Part shown: positions 1 through 6,889 of the stretch, piece after piece
Position numbering within the stretch: the first letter of the stretch is position 1
How the letters are laid out: each line of letters begins with the position of its first letter
Assembly (NCBI RefSeq): GCF_023544665.1
Contig: NZ_JAMJFL010000019.1
Location: 1-64,000 of the forward strand
DNA from: Streptomyces sp. YS415
GTDB taxonomy: Bacteria; Actinomycetota; Actinomycetes; Streptomycetales; Streptomycetaceae
Direction of reading: 5' to 3'
DNA length: 64,000 nt
Position numbers and translations under genes: made by a program
Notes under the pieces: generated by a model
The model's input: the letters and a program-made list of their open reading frames with translations, nothing else
The model's database searches: none
What the model was told of the DNA's origin: nothing

Positions 1-437
1 TGCCAGTTGCTGATCTGCACGTCATGGGGCGAGGGGTCGCCCTTGCCGGTCTCGACCAGCTTCTTCAGGCTCATGAGGTAGGTCGCCCACTTGGTGGAGC
101 AGTGGTGCATGAACTCCACCTGCTCCTTCCAGCCCTCGTGCCGGAACAGCACGATCGTGAAGTCGTCCTCCTGCTTCAGCTCGAAGCTGACGTGCGTACC
201 GATCCACTCCGGCGGGCCGTCCACGACCTCCCAGACCACGCGCTCGGCCGGTTCGGCCTCCAGGACCTTCATGTCGAACCCGCCGGGCACGAAGCGGAAC
301 CGGATCACTCCGCCGACGGCACTGTCGCCCTCCGTGTCCTGCGTCCACCAGCCCGCCAGTCCGTCGATGGTCGTCAGGGCGGTGTAGACCTCGTCGGGTG
401 ACGAGGTGACGCCGATCCTGTGCAGGATGTCCACCAT
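1..437 (-). CDS. SRPBCC (AHSA1-type) domain protein, 3' end outside window
   Basis: This is the last gene of a three-gene minus-strand operon (SRPBCC, ArsR, SRPBCC). The ATG at 437 follows the purine-rich stretch AGGAAAGAGG, which fixes the start. The visible 145 residues carry the hallmarks of the AHSA1/START-like fold: an early VDILHRIGV strand, the GLAGWWTQDT turn, then VIRFRFVPGG and the VVWEVVDGPPEWIG strand. Proteins of this family bind small hydrophobic ligands; those paired with ArsR regulators are common in actinobacteria and their ligand is usually unknown. The reading frame is open to the window edge, so the C terminus is missing. The specific function is not known. Confidence 0.8.
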   Translation of the reverse strand, partial: MVDILHRIGVTSSPDEVYTALTTIDGLAGWWTQDTEGDSAVGGVIRFRFVPGGFDMKVLEAEPAERVVWEVVDGPPEWIGTHVSFELKQEDDFTIVLFRHEGWKEQVEFMHHCSTKWATYLMSLKKLVETGKGDPSPHDVQISNW

Positions 438-521
438 GTCGCTGCCTCTTTCCTGGGATGAGCGCCCGCGTCGGGGCGCGGTACCGCCATGCGGTACGGG
501 AAGACTTCGGGAAGCGCGCGG

Positions 522-860
522 TCACTTCTCCTGGCCGCGCTGGATCGCCTCGGCGATCCGCTTGATGCGCTGCAGCCGGGCGTCCCATGTGGCCCCGACG
601 GCCGACAATTGGGCGACTGCGCGGGCGAGTTGGGCCTCGTCCACCTCGTAGCGGCGCTCGCGTCCGGAGGGCGTGACCTGCACCAGTCCGACCCGGTGCA
701 GTACACCGAGGTGTTTGGCGACCGCCTGCCGCGTCACCGGAAGCCGGCCGCTGAGCGTGGTGGCCGTGCCGCCGCCGTCGGCGAGCAGCACGTCGAGCAT
801 GCGTCGCCGGGTGGGGTCGCCCACGGCCGACCAGAGTTCGTCGTCGACGGAGACGGTCAC
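522..860 (-). CDS. ArsR-family transcriptional regulator
   Basis: A 112-residue winged-helix regulator. It opens with the ArsR signature ELWSAVGDPTRRRMLDVLL and continues with the recognition helix region TRQAVAKHLGVLHRVGLV and the wing ERRYEVDE. No cysteine metal site is visible, so a non-metal ArsR of the type paired with SRPBCC proteins fits best. Its start overlaps the stop of the upstream SRPBCC gene by 4 bp (857-860), so the two are translationally coupled. It probably represses its own operon through the palindromes at 1334-1405. The family call is secure; the inducer is unknown. Confidence 0.9.
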   Translation of the reverse strand: MTVSVDDELWSAVGDPTRRRMLDVLLADGGGTATTLSGRLPVTRQAVAKHLGVLHRVGLVQVTPSGRERRYEVDEAQLARAVAQLSAVGATWDARLQRIKRIAEAIQRGQEK

Positions 861-1321
861 CGCGTCGACACCACCCTCGCGACGTAGCCGACGAGGCGGG
901 GCAGGAAGTGGTCCCAGCCGGTGACGTGCTCGCGGTAGGCCTCTTCGAGTACGGCCGCCTCCCAGCCCCGCTCCCAGAAGCCGGTCTCACTGAAGCGCAG
1001 CAGGGTGCCCGCGCCGGAGGGAACCAGTTCGAAGGTCACCAGCAGCGCGTTGCCCGGCGCCGCCGTCGCGCCCTCCTCGTAGACCCACCGGAAGGAGAAC
1101 CGTCGCGGCGGGTCGGCGTCGACCACCGTGAGGGGTACGACGGTCGCCTCCGGGGTGGTCTTGTCACCGAAGGTGATGGTGCCGGTGGCGCCGGGCACCG
1201 GGGCGAGGTCGGCCTCGTCCGGCCACCACTCCCGCAGGTGCTCGGGCCGGCTGACGACCTCGTAGACCACCTCGGGCGTGGCGTCGATATGGATCTCCCG
1301 CTCGATGCTGCCGTATTCCAT
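857..1321 (-). CDS. SRPBCC (START-like) domain protein
   Basis: A 154-residue protein and first gene of the operon. It has the AHSA1/polyketide-cyclase-like layout: N-terminal IEREIHIDATPEVVYEVVS, then HLREWWPDEADL, and a C-terminal helix ending in DHFLPRLVGYVARVV. It should form a hydrophobic ligand-binding cup in the cytoplasm. It precedes the ArsR gene with a 4-bp overlap. The 5' flank (1334-1405) carries two nested inverted repeats, which suggests autoregulation by the ArsR protein. The ligand and physiological role cannot be read from sequence. Confidence 0.82.
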   Translation of the reverse strand: MEYGSIEREIHIDATPEVVYEVVSRPEHLREWWPDEADLAPVPGATGTITFGDKTTPEATVVPLTVVDADPPRRFSFRWVYEEGATAAPGNALLVTFELVPSGAGTLLRFSETGFWERGWEAAVLEEAYREHVTGWDHFLPRLVGYVARVVSTR

Positions 1322-1333
1322 GCCGCTCTCCAG

Positions 1334-1405
1334 CCATTAGCAACCTTTGGTTGCGTATAACGGTAGAGCGGTACGGCCCAATGCGCAACCGATGGTTGCT
1401 AATGG
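1334..1405. promoter_or_regulatory. Nested palindromic operator of the ArsR/SRPBCC operon
   Basis: Two 15-bp dyads of the form GCAACC-N3-GGTTGC lie at 1340-1354 and 1385-1399, with centres 45 bp apart. The outer arms extend to a perfect 12-bp inverted repeat: CCATTAGCAACC at 1334-1345 and its complement at 1394-1405. The distal copy overlaps the stop codon of the upstream YihY gene. A candidate -10 (TTATAC on the minus strand) lies between the two dyads. This is the expected place for the ArsR repressor to bind; the binding itself is inferred. Confidence 0.75.
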
Positions 1406-2511
1406 CTCCGGTGCTGGTCGTCCGCCGGGCCCTCCGGGTCGGGGTGTGACGTCTCCTCGAAACGGCGCACGTCCTCCTCGTCCCACTTGCTGGTGTCCCG
1501 GGGCTGGGTGTACGGCTCCGCCTCGGGCGGATGTCCGCCCGCGATGGCGCGCTGGCGCACGGTCTCGGCGTCGAACTGCAGGCCGAACAGGATCGCGAGA
1601 TTGCTGATCCACAGCCACACGAGGAAGACGATGACGCCGGCCATGGTGCCGTACGTCTTGTTGTACGAGGCGAAGTTGGCCACGTAGAACGCGAACCCGC
1701 CCGAGGCGGCCAGCCAGATCACCAGGGCCAGGAAGCTGCCGGGGGTGATCCACTTGAAGCCCTTGACCTTGGCGTTCGGGGTCGCCCAGTACAGGATCGC
1801 GATCATGATGGTGACCAGCACCACCAGCACGGGCCACTTGGCGATCGACCACACCGTCAGCGCCGAGTCCTCGATCCCGAGCGCCTGTCCGGCCTGGCTG
1901 GCCAGACCGCCGGTGAAGACCACGATCAGCGCGCAGGCCACCGCCATCACCATCAGCACCACGGTGACGGCCACGCGCACCGGCAGGACCTTCCACACCG
2001 GCCGGCCTTCCGGCATGTCGTAGACGGCGTTCGCGGAGCGGATGAAGGCCGCCACGTACCCGGACGCCGACCACACCGCGAGCCCGAGGCCGATCAGGGC
2101 CATCACCGAGCCGGTGCCGGCGTTGTTCTGCAGCTGTTCCACCGCCCGGGTGATGATGTCCCGCGCAGAGCCGGGGGTGAGGTCCTGAAGGTTTGTCAGC
2201 ACCTTGTCGGTCGCCGACTCACCGGCGATGCCGAGCAGGGACACCAGCACCAGCAGCGCCGGGAACAGGGACAGCACCCCGTAGTAGGTCAGCGCCGCGG
2301 CCCGGTCGGTCAGCTCGTCGTCCTTGAACTCCTTGACGGTGCCCTTGAGCACCGCCCACCAGGCCCCTTTCGGCAGCTTCGTGGGCGAGTCCGGCGCCGC
2401 CTCCTCGACCTGCTCGTCAGGCCCCGCCTCCTCCGGTGACGGCCGCGCTCGCGCCGAGCGCTCGTCGGAGTCGTGGTGTGCCTTGCGCCCCGGAAGATGC
2501 AGCTTCGTCAT
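1399..2511 (-). CDS. YihY/BrkB family integral membrane protein
   Basis: A 370-residue membrane protein. The family core is clear: DRAAALTYYGVLSLFPALLVLVS, then GLAVWSASGYVAAFIRSANAVYD, and several hydrophobic helices ending in VIFLVWLWISNLAILFGLQFDAE. The first 70 residues are polar and cytosolic (rich in D, E and P), and so is the C-terminal tail (EDVRRFEETSHPDPEG). The family was once called ribonuclease BN, but it is now regarded as a membrane transporter-like or BrkB-type protein of uncertain substrate. I use the ATG at 2511; a GTG two codons upstream (2517) is equally possible. Its stop codon lies inside the operator of the next operon. Confidence 0.88.
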   Translation of the reverse strand: MTKLHLPGRKAHHDSDERSARARPSPEEAGPDEQVEEAAPDSPTKLPKGAWWAVLKGTVKEFKDDELTDRAAALTYYGVLSLFPALLVLVSLLGIAGESATDKVLTNLQDLTPGSARDIITRAVEQLQNNAGTGSVMALIGLGLAVWSASGYVAAFIRSANAVYDMPEGRPVWKVLPVRVAVTVVLMVMAVACALIVVFTGGLASQAGQALGIEDSALTVWSIAKWPVLVVLVTIMIAILYWATPNAKVKGFKWITPGSFLALVIWLAASGGFAFYVANFASYNKTYGTMAGVIVFLVWLWISNLAILFGLQFDAETVRQRAIAGGHPPEAEPYTQPRDTSKWDEEDVRRFEETSHPDPEGPADDQHRSH

Positions 2512-2610
2512 GACCACCGGGTATCCGCGCAGCGCCCGCTCAAAGCTGAAGGACCGTCATTCTCGGTCGGGACCGCTACTCCGCCCGCAGGAGCCCGCCC
2601 GGACGGGTCG

Positions 2611-3015
2611 TCAGGCCGCCCGGCGCCGGGCGCGCCCGGCGCCTTCCGCCCGCGACAGGGTGCGGGCCGCGCTGACCTGATAGGTGGTCTTCCCCGGATC
2701 GGTGACCGGGGCGCCCAGCGTGATGCGGCCCGTCGCGCGCAACTCCTCGCACACCTCCGTCGGCAGGGCGACGTAGCACCCGCCGGTACCGCCGGCGGAG
2801 CCGACCGGCCGCCAGTAGCCGTAGCGCAGCCGGCCGCCCGCGTGAGCCGTGACGAACACCGGCGTGCGGGGGTCGGACACAATCCGCAGCACCTCGGCCG
2901 CGGGCCCGGCGAGCGGGGCCACGGGCCCTCGCGGGCGGGACCCGGCAGCGGTGCTCGGACGCGGGGCGGCGGGGCCGGCCGCCCGGTCGAGGAGGCTTCT
3001 ATGCGTGAGCGGCAT
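2611..3015 (-). CDS. Hypothetical protein (Streptomyces-type)
   Basis: A 134-residue protein of unknown function. The start at 3015 is chosen because GGAAGGA lies about 8 nt upstream; the open frame extends further, but without a ribosome site. The N terminus is basic and proline/alanine rich. The second half is more ordered, with VLRIVSDPRTPVFVTAHAGG, LRYGYWRPVG and a CYVALPTEVCEELRATGRI segment that could be a small beta-rich domain followed by a helix. It stands alone between the STAS operon and YihY on the same strand. I do not recognise the family. Confidence 0.55.
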   Translation of the reverse strand: MPLTHRSLLDRAAGPAAPRPSTAAGSRPRGPVAPLAGPAAEVLRIVSDPRTPVFVTAHAGGRLRYGYWRPVGSAGGTGGCYVALPTEVCEELRATGRITLGAPVTDPGKTTYQVSAARTLSRAEGAGRARRRAA

Positions 3016-3129
3016 CGGCAGGGTCCTTCCAGACACGGGAAACGGACACCGATCGCCCCGTCCGGGCCCGGTGTTGATCTTGCTGCGCCGCATTCTTGCC
3101 CACGGCACTGACAATGCGGTTCCACCTCC

Positions 3130-3537
3130 TCACGGCGCGCTCACGGCGTCCGGCTCGTCGGCCTCCCAGCCGTCGGCCGGGCGCCGCGCGGTGGGGGGCT
3201 CGGTGAGGTAGGCGGTGGTGCCGGTGAGGTCGAGCAGGCGGGTGAGCTGTGCGGAGCGGTTGTCCAGGTGCAGGGTGGTCCGCGCCCGCTGCGTTCGCCG
3301 CCGGAGCATGAGGAGCGAGGACAAGCCCACGGAGTCGATCAGGGTCAGGTCCGTGCAGTCCAGGTGGAGGTCCGAGGGACTCGTGCCGTGTTCCTGGACG
3401 TAACTGTCGAGGGCGTCCGACAGCAGGGCGAGAAACGTGCCCCCGGTGTCGTAGTCGAGCTCGCCCCCGACCGCCGCGACGAGCACGCCGGGAGCGACGG
3501 TGCGGGTGACCACCCGGAGGGCCGGATACGTGCTCAT
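3130..3537 (-). CDS. STAS-domain anti-sigma factor antagonist
   Basis: A 135-residue SpoIIAA/RsbV-like protein. It reads VRTVAPGV-type N-terminal strands, then LHLDCTDLTLIDSVGLSSLLMLRRR, the classical STAS segment. The serine in DSVGLSS is at the position phosphorylated by anti-sigma kinases and dephosphorylated by PP2C phosphatases. It overlaps the cobalamin-binding gene by 4 bp (ATGA, 3534-3537), which in turn overlaps a PP2C phosphatase gene, so all three are one translationally coupled unit. No anti-sigma kinase gene is in the window, so the partner must be elsewhere. Confidence 0.88.
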   Translation of the reverse strand: MSTYPALRVVTRTVAPGVLVAAVGGELDYDTGGTFLALLSDALDSYVQEHGTSPSDLHLDCTDLTLIDSVGLSSLLMLRRRTQRARTTLHLDNRSAQLTRLLDLTGTTAYLTEPPTARRPADGWEADEPDAVSAP

Positions 3538-4625
3538 GCGGCCACCTCCGTTCCGGGTGCGGCCGTGGCGGGCGGGGCGTCCAGGGCCGCGCCCGCGTCC
3601 CGCAGGAAGCGCTGGGCGCGCGGGAAGTCGTGCAGCTCCGTGGCCAGCACCGCCAGACCCAGCCCCAGCGAGGCCACGGGGACCCGGCGCACGGTGAGGA
3701 TGTGGGCGGTCCAGGTGACGAACCGCAGGAAGATGTCGCCGTCGTCGAAGTAGAGGGCGGTGGCCAGGAAGTCGAGGATGTGGCTGATGTCCTCGGCGGT
3801 GCGGTCGTACTGGTCCGGGGTGTACTGCCGCATCGCCGGATACCGCTCCTCCAGGTCGTGCAGCGCCTGCTTCACCAGGGCGGACCGGTTGCGGAGGATG
3901 AGGGTGTACTCCTGGTCGGCGAGGTGCGGCAGATCGTCGACCTGGTGCCGGTCGGCGGAGGCGTACGGCATCTGCAGCCCGGCCTCCAGGAGGTCGGCGG
4001 CCCCTCTGGCGTCCTTCGCCCAGGCATCGGCTCGCAGGACGCGGGCCTGACGGCCGTCGGGGCCGAAGGCGGCGCCGCCGACGACGACCGGAACGCCGAT
4101 CGACTGACACGCCGTCAGGGCCGCGTGGGCCTTGGGCAGATGCGTGGGGATCGACACGGACAGCAGCACCGCCTCGGGGCGGGTGGCGTGCAGGTGGGTG
4201 ATGAGGTGGGGGGTCGGCACATGGGCGCCGAGGAAGTCCACCCAGTGGCCGCGCCAGCGCAGGGTCTCCGCCACGAGGCGGGCCGGCAGGGCGTGCCACT
4301 CCCCGTCCACGCACGCCACGGTCACCCGGGGCCGGTCGCCGGAGGGGCGGGGCAGGCGCTGCGCCAGGGCCGCCACCGCCCGGTCGTTGATGGCGGTGAC
4401 GGCGTGCTCATCGGCCACGGTGATCCGGTCGGCCGCCCATTCCTCGCCCACCTTGCGCTGCACCGCGGCGATGACGTCGAGGAGAAGGGACTCCGGGCAC
4501 CACCCCTCCTGCGCGGCCGAGTCCACCACGTCGATCGCCGCGGCCTCGTCGGCGTCCAGCGCGGCCGTCCACAGCCGTTCCCGCAGCGCCAGGATCTCGT
4601 GATCCGCCGGTACGGCACTTCTCAT
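3534..4625 (-). CDS. Cobalamin (B12)-binding-domain protein, candidate light or B12 sensor
   Basis: A 363-residue soluble protein. Residues 1-95 form the helical-bundle cap of methylcobalamin-binding proteins and contain W63-x9-E73-H74, the Wx9EH motif of CarH/LitR photoreceptors. Residues 100-230 form the Rossmann B12 domain, with E109-x-H111-x-x-P114 where MetH has DxHxxG; the histidine would be the lower cobalt ligand. Residues 235-363 are an extra helical region (LILRNRSALVKQALHDLEER and onwards) that I cannot assign. There is no DNA-binding domain. The gene sits between a PP2C phosphatase and a STAS protein with 4-bp overlaps on both sides, so it probably feeds B12 or light information into partner switching. 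The sensor role is inferred. Confidence 0.85.
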   Translation of the reverse strand: MRSAVPADHEILALRERLWTAALDADEAAAIDVVDSAAQEGWCPESLLLDVIAAVQRKVGEEWAADRITVADEHAVTAINDRAVAALAQRLPRPSGDRPRVTVACVDGEWHALPARLVAETLRWRGHWVDFLGAHVPTPHLITHLHATRPEAVLLSVSIPTHLPKAHAALTACQSIGVPVVVGGAAFGPDGRQARVLRADAWAKDARGAADLLEAGLQMPYASADRHQVDDLPHLADQEYTLILRNRSALVKQALHDLEERYPAMRQYTPDQYDRTAEDISHILDFLATALYFDDGDIFLRFVTWTAHILTVRRVPVASLGLGLAVLATELHDFPRAQRFLRDAGAALDAPPATAAPGTEVAA

Positions 4626-6376
4626 GCGTCGTTCTCCCTGTTCGCGCCTTCCGTGGCGGCGGTACGGCCGGGGCGTCCGCCGACGAGCTGGAGGCGGCCC
4701 CGGCTGCCCGTCGGGTTGGTGAGGGCGAGGGTGGCCATGTCGTCGTGGTTGCGCCCGCCGAGCCACTGGTCCGCCAGCATGTGCACGCGTTCGACCAGTG
4801 CCTCGGGGGGCATCCGCGCGCAGTCGCGGAGCGCGGCGCGCAGCCGGCGCTCGCCGTACATCTCGTCGCCGAGCGGGCCGCCGCGGGCCTCGGTGATGCC
4901 GTCGGTGTACAGCAGGCAGCTCTCGCCGGGCGCCAGGACGACCCGTGCGGTGCTCGCCTGTACGTCGGGCATGGCGCCGATCAGCTGCCCGCGGGTCTGC
5001 GCCTCCTCCACCTGCCCGTCCCGCCGCACGATCAGCGGCGGGAGGTGGCCGGCGCTGGTCAGCCTGAGGTGCACCAGCCCGGCGCGGAAGCGGGCGGAGG
5101 CCAGCGTCAGGGTGGCGAAGCGGGCGCTGTGGGAGTTCAGCAGCGCGCCGTTCAACAGGCCGAGGACCTGCTGGTGGTCGCCGGAGAGCGGCAGCAGCGC
5201 CTGCAGGATGCTGCGGATCTTGCCGGTGAGCACCGCGGCCTCCAGCCCCTTGCCCGCCACGTCGCCCAGGACCACGAACGACTCCTGCGAGGGGTCGGCG
5301 CCGGGATGCACGTCGTAGAAGTCGCCGCCGACCCGTTCGTGATCGCGGGCGGCCCGGTAGCGGCCGGCGTATCCCACGCCGTGCACCTGGCGCAGGGTGG
5401 GCGGCAGCAGGTCCCGCATCAGGGCGCCGGTGATGGCGGCCTGCTCGGTGTAGAGGCGGGCCGCGGACAGCGCGGCTCCGGCCCGCGAGGAGAACAGGCG
5501 GGCGAAGACCTCCTCGCCCTCGTCGAAGGCTCGGTGGCTGCCGGAGCGGAGCAGGACGAGGGCGCCCGCCGGGATGCCGTGCCCGGGCAGCGGGGTGACG
5601 ATCACGGAGCCGATGGGGCCGGCGAAGCCCGGCGGGACGGCCCAGTCGGGGATGCTGTCGGGGCTGATCCAGCGGGCGGGCACCGGCGGGAAGCCCTGCA
5701 GCGCCTCGGTCAGCCCCGGCACCGCCTCCGGGTCGATCTCCCGCTTGGTCTGGCTGAGGGGCCCGCCCTTCTCCGCGTAGGTGAGCGGATGGCGGCGGCC
5801 CTGCGCGGGAGCGACCACCACGGCGGCGTCCGCGAGGTGTTCGGCGGCGAGCCGCGCGGTCACCTCCAGACAGCGGTCGAGGTTGAGCGACGAGAGCAGG
5901 GCGCTGGAGGCCGCCGCCAGGATCGAGGCCCGTTCCCGCGCGCTGTCCAGGGCCCGCTCGGTGAGCCGTAGATCGGTGTCCTCCAGCAGCCACCACACCA
6001 CCTCGCCGCCGGGGCGGGGCGTGGGGTGGGCGCGGAAGGCGCGGTCGGCGATCGTGCCCGCCGCCGGGGCCGGCTCGCCGGTGCCGGCGTCCCCCGGCGT
6101 CAGGCCGCGGTGCGCGTCGAGGAGCCAGTGCGGCGCGGTCCGTCCGGCGCCGCCGCCCGGGGCCGGGTCGGGCAGGAGGGTGCGGGCGGCGGCGTTGAGA
6201 TCGACGACGCCGCCGTCGCGGTCCATCACCAGGATGGGACAGGGGGCACCGCGCCACGACGCGCCGACGCCGCAGTCGCCGCGCGCGGGGGCGGAGGATT
6301 CGGAGGCGGGAGAAGGAGTCACAGGCAGGGGAGCGCCGCGTGTGCGCCCGACCCCCTTCCTGCTGCTGGACAACAT
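4622..6376 (-). CDS. PAS/GAF-PP2C (SpoIIE/RsbU-type) serine phosphatase
   Basis: A 584-residue signalling phosphatase. A PAS-like segment (CPILVMDRDGGVVDLNAAART) is followed by a linker helix, then a GAF domain (SLNLDRCLEVTARLAAEHL to about residue 335), then a C-terminal PP2C domain with the metal-ligand motifs VGGDFYDV, VVLGDVAGKGLEAA, LLYTDGITEAR and GGRNHDDMATLAL. Such enzymes dephosphorylate STAS antagonists, and one is encoded two genes downstream. The ATG at 6376 is preceded by GGGAGA; an upstream GTG (6415) is a weaker choice. It overlaps the B12-binding gene by 4 bp. No kinase domain is visible. Confidence 0.9.
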   Translation of the reverse strand: MLSSSRKGVGRTRGAPLPVTPSPASESSAPARGDCGVGASWRGAPCPILVMDRDGGVVDLNAAARTLLPDPAPGGGAGRTAPHWLLDAHRGLTPGDAGTGEPAPAAGTIADRAFRAHPTPRPGGEVVWWLLEDTDLRLTERALDSARERASILAAASSALLSSLNLDRCLEVTARLAAEHLADAAVVVAPAQGRRHPLTYAEKGGPLSQTKREIDPEAVPGLTEALQGFPPVPARWISPDSIPDWAVPPGFAGPIGSVIVTPLPGHGIPAGALVLLRSGSHRAFDEGEEVFARLFSSRAGAALSAARLYTEQAAITGALMRDLLPPTLRQVHGVGYAGRYRAARDHERVGGDFYDVHPGADPSQESFVVLGDVAGKGLEAAVLTGKIRSILQALLPLSGDHQQVLGLLNGALLNSHSARFATLTLASARFRAGLVHLRLTSAGHLPPLIVRRDGQVEEAQTRGQLIGAMPDVQASTARVVLAPGESCLLYTDGITEARGGPLGDEMYGERRLRAALRDCARMPPEALVERVHMLADQWLGGRNHDDMATLALTNPTGSRGRLQLVGGRPGRTAATEGANRENDA

Positions 6377-6530
6377 GGTCGTTTCACCGTCTCCCGATCG
6401 GCGCGCCCCCGGCACGTGCCCTTGGCACCGCGTGGACCGGCGGACAGGGGTGAGGGCCGCGATGCGCCCACCGAACGCGAGAGCATCCCGGCCCCTGATA
6501 CAGCGTCAGAACTCCGGCACGGTCTGCCGG

Positions 6531-6680
6531 TCAGTGCCGCCGCCCCCGCAACTTGCCGAGCAGGCGTTGCGCCTGTGCCCGGCGGCGCGGGTCGGCCGAG
6601 GCGCGGCGAACCTGCTCCGCGGTACGGCGTCCCTGCGGGCTGCGACTGAACTGCTTGATCTTGTCCAACATGCCTGGCAT
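6531..6680 (-). CDS. Small basic protein, 49 residues
   Basis: A short gene with an excellent ribosome site (AGGAGG, 5 nt before the ATG at 6680). It encodes MPGMLDKIKQFSRSPQGRR at the N terminus and an Arg/Ala/Gln-rich tail ending LLGKLRGRRH. The product is strongly basic and helical, without a signal peptide, cysteines or a membrane segment. The RBS, the GC-rich third positions and the isolated position upstream of the PP2C operon on the same strand support it being real. Function unknown; small DNA- or RNA-interacting or structural roles are possible but unsupported. Confidence 0.65.
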   Translation of the reverse strand: MPGMLDKIKQFSRSPQGRRTAEQVRRASADPRRRAQAQRLLGKLRGRRH

Positions 6681-6889
6681 GTCTGCCTCCTGACTTCGGT
6701 GGACGACAATGCCGGTACGGCAAAGCCTTTGTCCGCAACCGGTTACCCCGCTTCGGCCGGGTCATCCCTGTCTTCCTCGCCCCGGCATCCGGCGCCGCGG
6801 ATCCGGGGCGCCGAGGTGACGGCTTCGAAGATCACTCGTTTGCCCTAGGAGCGAATCTTTCCGCCCTCACCCGGAAGAGCGAAGCGATC

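Noticed and set aside
4806..4836. GCATCCG inside the PP2C gene as a further LitS promoter
   Set aside because: No GAAG at 17 nt. A similar GCATCCC at about 5303-5309 (minus) has GGAGTC at 17 nt, but lies deep in coding sequence away from any start.
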